Of a stretch of DNA of 7,280 nt, positions 5,731 to 7,280 are shown piece after piece. The notes below the pieces were generated by a model. The model was given only the letters and a program-made list of their open reading frames with translations. It ran no database searches and was not told the origin of the DNA. Position 1 is the stretch's first letter. Each line of letters starts with the position of its first letter. This DNA is from Actinomycetota bacterium (GTDB lineage: Bacteria; Actinomycetota; Thermoleophilia; Gaiellales; Gaiellaceae), in contig JACCZA010000136.1 of NCBI GenBank assembly GCA_013696185.1, forward strand, positions 1 to 7,280, given 5' to 3'. The translations under genes and the position numbers were made by a program.

Positions 5731-6512
5731 GCTCGCTCCAGGGTGGCGTGGCGGCGGCTCTGCCGCTCGAAGTAGCGCAGGAGCAGGAGGCCCGCGACGA
5801 GGTACGCCGCCCCGACGGCGAGCTCGGTGGCGACGAGCCCGCGAACGCTCGCGAGCCCTGCGCCTCCCGCGACCTCGCGGGCGGCCTCGATCCCGTGCGT
5901 GAGCGGCAGCCCCTGCGCGGTCGTGCTGATCCAGCCGGGCAGCTCGTCGAGCGGGACGTTGACGCCGCAGAAGATGAGGAGCAGCCCGAGGATGACGTTC
6001 GAGAGGATCGAGGTGTCACGGATCCGCAGGCCGACGGCCCCGTTCAGGAGCCCGAGGCCGGTGCAGGACACGGCGGTGACCACGATCACGAGCGCGAGCG
6101 GCGGCAGCGAGGAGAGAGGCGGATCGAAGTCGAGCAGCAGCACGCCGCAGGCGAACGCGAACACGGACACGACGACGCCGTTTCCCACCACCGGCAGCGC
6201 CCGACCGAGGAAGAGCGGCAGCCGCCGTGCCGGCGTCGTGAGGATGAAGCCGAGCGTCTGCTGGTAGCGCTCGCCGCTGATCGTGTGGCCCATCGCGAAG
6301 ACGCAGGGAAGCGCGGCCGACTGGAGCGAGTTGCCGATCACGTAGAAGCCGTCCGACTCGAGGTTCGCCGCCCGCCCGATATAGGCAAAGAGCAGGATCT
6401 GGAAGACGGGCACGACGAGGAGCGTGGGGACGAAGATCCAGGGCGTCAGCCAGCCGAAGAGCGCGCGGTAGCTCGTCATTCCGCCGACGAAGAAGATCCG
6501 CAGCGAGGTCAC
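5727..6512 (-). CDS. ABC-2 type transporter permease, B-type subunit, copy 1 (B1)
   Basis: A 261-residue polytopic membrane protein, paralogous to B2 over its whole length. Hydrophobic segments lie near residues 22-46, 57-77, 105-128, 136-158, 168-186 and 228-246. The cytoplasmic coupling stretch reads SGERYQQTLGFILTTPARR (79-97), somewhat diverged from the consensus GTLE. The CGVNVPLDELPGW (182-194) and PLTHGIEAAREVAGGA (203-218) blocks are nearly identical to those in B2, which points to strong constraint on the last third of B-type subunits. The tail is basic (ERQSRRHATLERA). The start is the GTG at 6512, which overlaps the A1 stop as GTGA; the frame continues upstream to 7190 but is antisense-like low-complexity sequence there. 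It probably forms a heterodimeric channel with A1. The export substrate is unknown. Confidence 0.88.
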   Translation of the reverse strand: MTSLRIFFVGGMTSYRALFGWLTPWIFVPTLLVVPVFQILLFAYIGRAANLESDGFYVIGNSLQSAALPCVFAMGHTISGERYQQTLGFILTTPARRLPLFLGRALPVVGNGVVVSVFAFACGVLLLDFDPPLSSLPPLALVIVVTAVSCTGLGLLNGAVGLRIRDTSILSNVILGLLLIFCGVNVPLDELPGWISTTAQGLPLTHGIEAAREVAGGAGLASVRGLVATELAVGAAYLVAGLLLLRYFERQSRRHATLERA

Positions 6513-7279
6513 GTCAGCGCCAGCGTGCCCCGGGCCCGCGCCGAGCGCAGCACCGCCTCGAGCACGATCACGCCCACGAGGCCGTACCCGAGCCCGAGTG
6601 CCAGGCAGGCTGCCACGTCGGGGAGCACCGAGCCGCCGGTCGCCGACTCGCGGATCGCGTTCATGCCCCACGTGGGCGCGAGCGCCCACGAGATCGGGCG
6701 GACCCAGTCGGGCAGGAGGGTGATCGGGACGAGCAGCCCGCAGATCAGCCAGACCGGGAACTCGAGCGCGTTGCCGAGCGCCCAGCCGGTCCGGTAGCGG
6801 ACGCAGCTCACGGCCAGCAGGAAGCCGAGCAGGCCGATCGACATGATCGTCGCGGGCACGGCGACGAAGAAGAGGAGCGGGTGCTCGATCTGGAGGTCGA
6901 TCCCGAAGAGCAGACGCCCCCAGAGGAGTGTCGAGACGAGGCAGTAGAGGCCGATCGTCGACATCGCGAGCGTGATCGGCAGCAGGATCAGCGAGAAGTG
7001 GACGGGCGTGGCGACGAGCAGCTCGAGCGTGCCGTGCCAGCGCTCGCGCTGCATCGCGGCGCCGGCAGACGTGCTGGTGACCGACCACATGCCCATCACC
7101 GTCGCTCCCAGCGAGGCGATGAAGAGGGCCTGCGCATCGCCGCTCGTGCGGAACATGAAGAAGGCGACGGTGGCGAAGAACAGCGGCCACGTGACGGCGA
7201 GGAAGCCGTTGAACGGGTCGCGGGACATGATCTTGAAATGGTGCGCCCAGCCGTAGCCGAGGAGCCTGAGCGACCTCAT
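6509..7279 (-). CDS. ABC-2 type transporter permease, A-type subunit, copy 1 (A1)
   Basis: A 256-residue ABC-2 permease, the first visible gene of the operon. Hydrophobic segments lie near residues 26-44, 51-72, 94-126, 134-160, 172-190 and 219-242. The coupling stretch MQRERWHGTLELLVATP (76-92) is a good ABC-2 consensus and is the part expected to touch the ATPase. LLVPITLLPDW and LAPTWGMNAIRESA near 182-213 match A2. The start is the ATG at 7279, one base from the window edge. Because the next base is A, ATGA here would allow a TGA stop (7278-7276) of a preceding gene, in keeping with the GTGA overlaps further down. A longer N-terminus outside the window cannot be excluded, but 256 residues starting MRSLRLLGYGW fits well with A2. 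The preceding gene is most plausibly the ABC ATPase, which is not visible here. Confidence 0.87.
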   Translation of the reverse strand: MRSLRLLGYGWAHHFKIMSRDPFNGFLAVTWPLFFATVAFFMFRTSGDAQALFIASLGATVMGMWSVTSTSAGAAMQRERWHGTLELLVATPVHFSLILLPITLAMSTIGLYCLVSTLLWGRLLFGIDLQIEHPLLFFVAVPATIMSIGLLGFLLAVSCVRYRTGWALGNALEFPVWLICGLLVPITLLPDWVRPISWALAPTWGMNAIRESATGGSVLPDVAACLALGLGYGLVGVIVLEAVLRSARARGTLALT

Positions 7280-7280
7280 T

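Noticed and set aside
5086..5775. Long plus-strand open frame of 229 codons, extremely rich in Arg, Glu and His, opposite the permeases
   Set aside because: It is antisense to hydrophobic permease genes in GC-rich DNA; its charged low-complexity composition is the mirror of Leu/Ala/Val codons and no domain is visible. Other long plus-strand frames over 3608-5032 and 5748-6797 were rejected for the same reason.
1..7280. CRISPR arrays, tRNA or rRNA genes, insertion-sequence ends
   Set aside because: No regularly spaced repeats, cloverleaf-like sequences, transposase motifs or terminal inverted repeats were seen on reading the window; nearly all of it is accounted for by coding sequence.

Overview
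This is a very GC-rich window with strong G/C preference at third codon positions, frequent GTG starts and genes packed on both strands. That pattern, together with the protein families, suggests a high-GC actinobacterium, possibly of the Thermoleophilia/Gaiellales kind. The lineage is an inference from composition and protein flavour; there is no rRNA or other marker in the window.

Left part (1-3138), unlinked housekeeping or accessory enzymes in mixed orientation. A short-chain dehydrogenase/reductase begins at 61 on the minus strand and runs out of the window. Divergent from it, across about 97 bp, is an M55 zinc D-aminopeptidase of the DppA type (159-968, +). Its stop overlaps the stop of a convergent small nucleotidyltransferase-fold protein (965-1570, -). 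From the other end of that gene a calcineurin-like metallophosphoesterase (1589-2353, +) is read divergently, followed 11 nt later by a MOSC-domain protein (2365-3138, +), probably as a two-gene operon.

Right part (3179-7279), one minus-strand operon, read right to left: permease A1 (7279-6509), permease B1 (6512-5727), permease A2 (5730-4954), permease B2 (4957-4169) and a class A beta-lactamase-fold serine hydrolase (4162-3179). The four permeases are ABC-2 type membrane subunits. A1 resembles A2 and B1 resembles B2, so the set looks like a tandem duplication of an A-B gene pair. All three permease junctions are 4-nt GTGA overlaps, and the hydrolase starts 6 nt after the last permease. No ATP-binding subunit is inside the window; the edge of A1 (ATGA) suggests a further gene overlapping from beyond 7280, most plausibly the ATPase.

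How they may work together: the permeases would form one or two heterodimeric export channels driven by an ATPase encoded upstream, and the co-transcribed hydrolase may act on the cargo or a related compound. The hydrolase has the SxxK and KTG motifs but SDA instead of SDN, an enlarged omega-loop region and no signal peptide, so it is probably not a conventional secreted beta-lactamase. No CRISPR array, tRNA, rRNA, insertion sequence or convincing intrinsic terminator was seen, and no gene-free stretch exceeds 100 bp. I see unusual arrangements here, but nothing that proves a new system.
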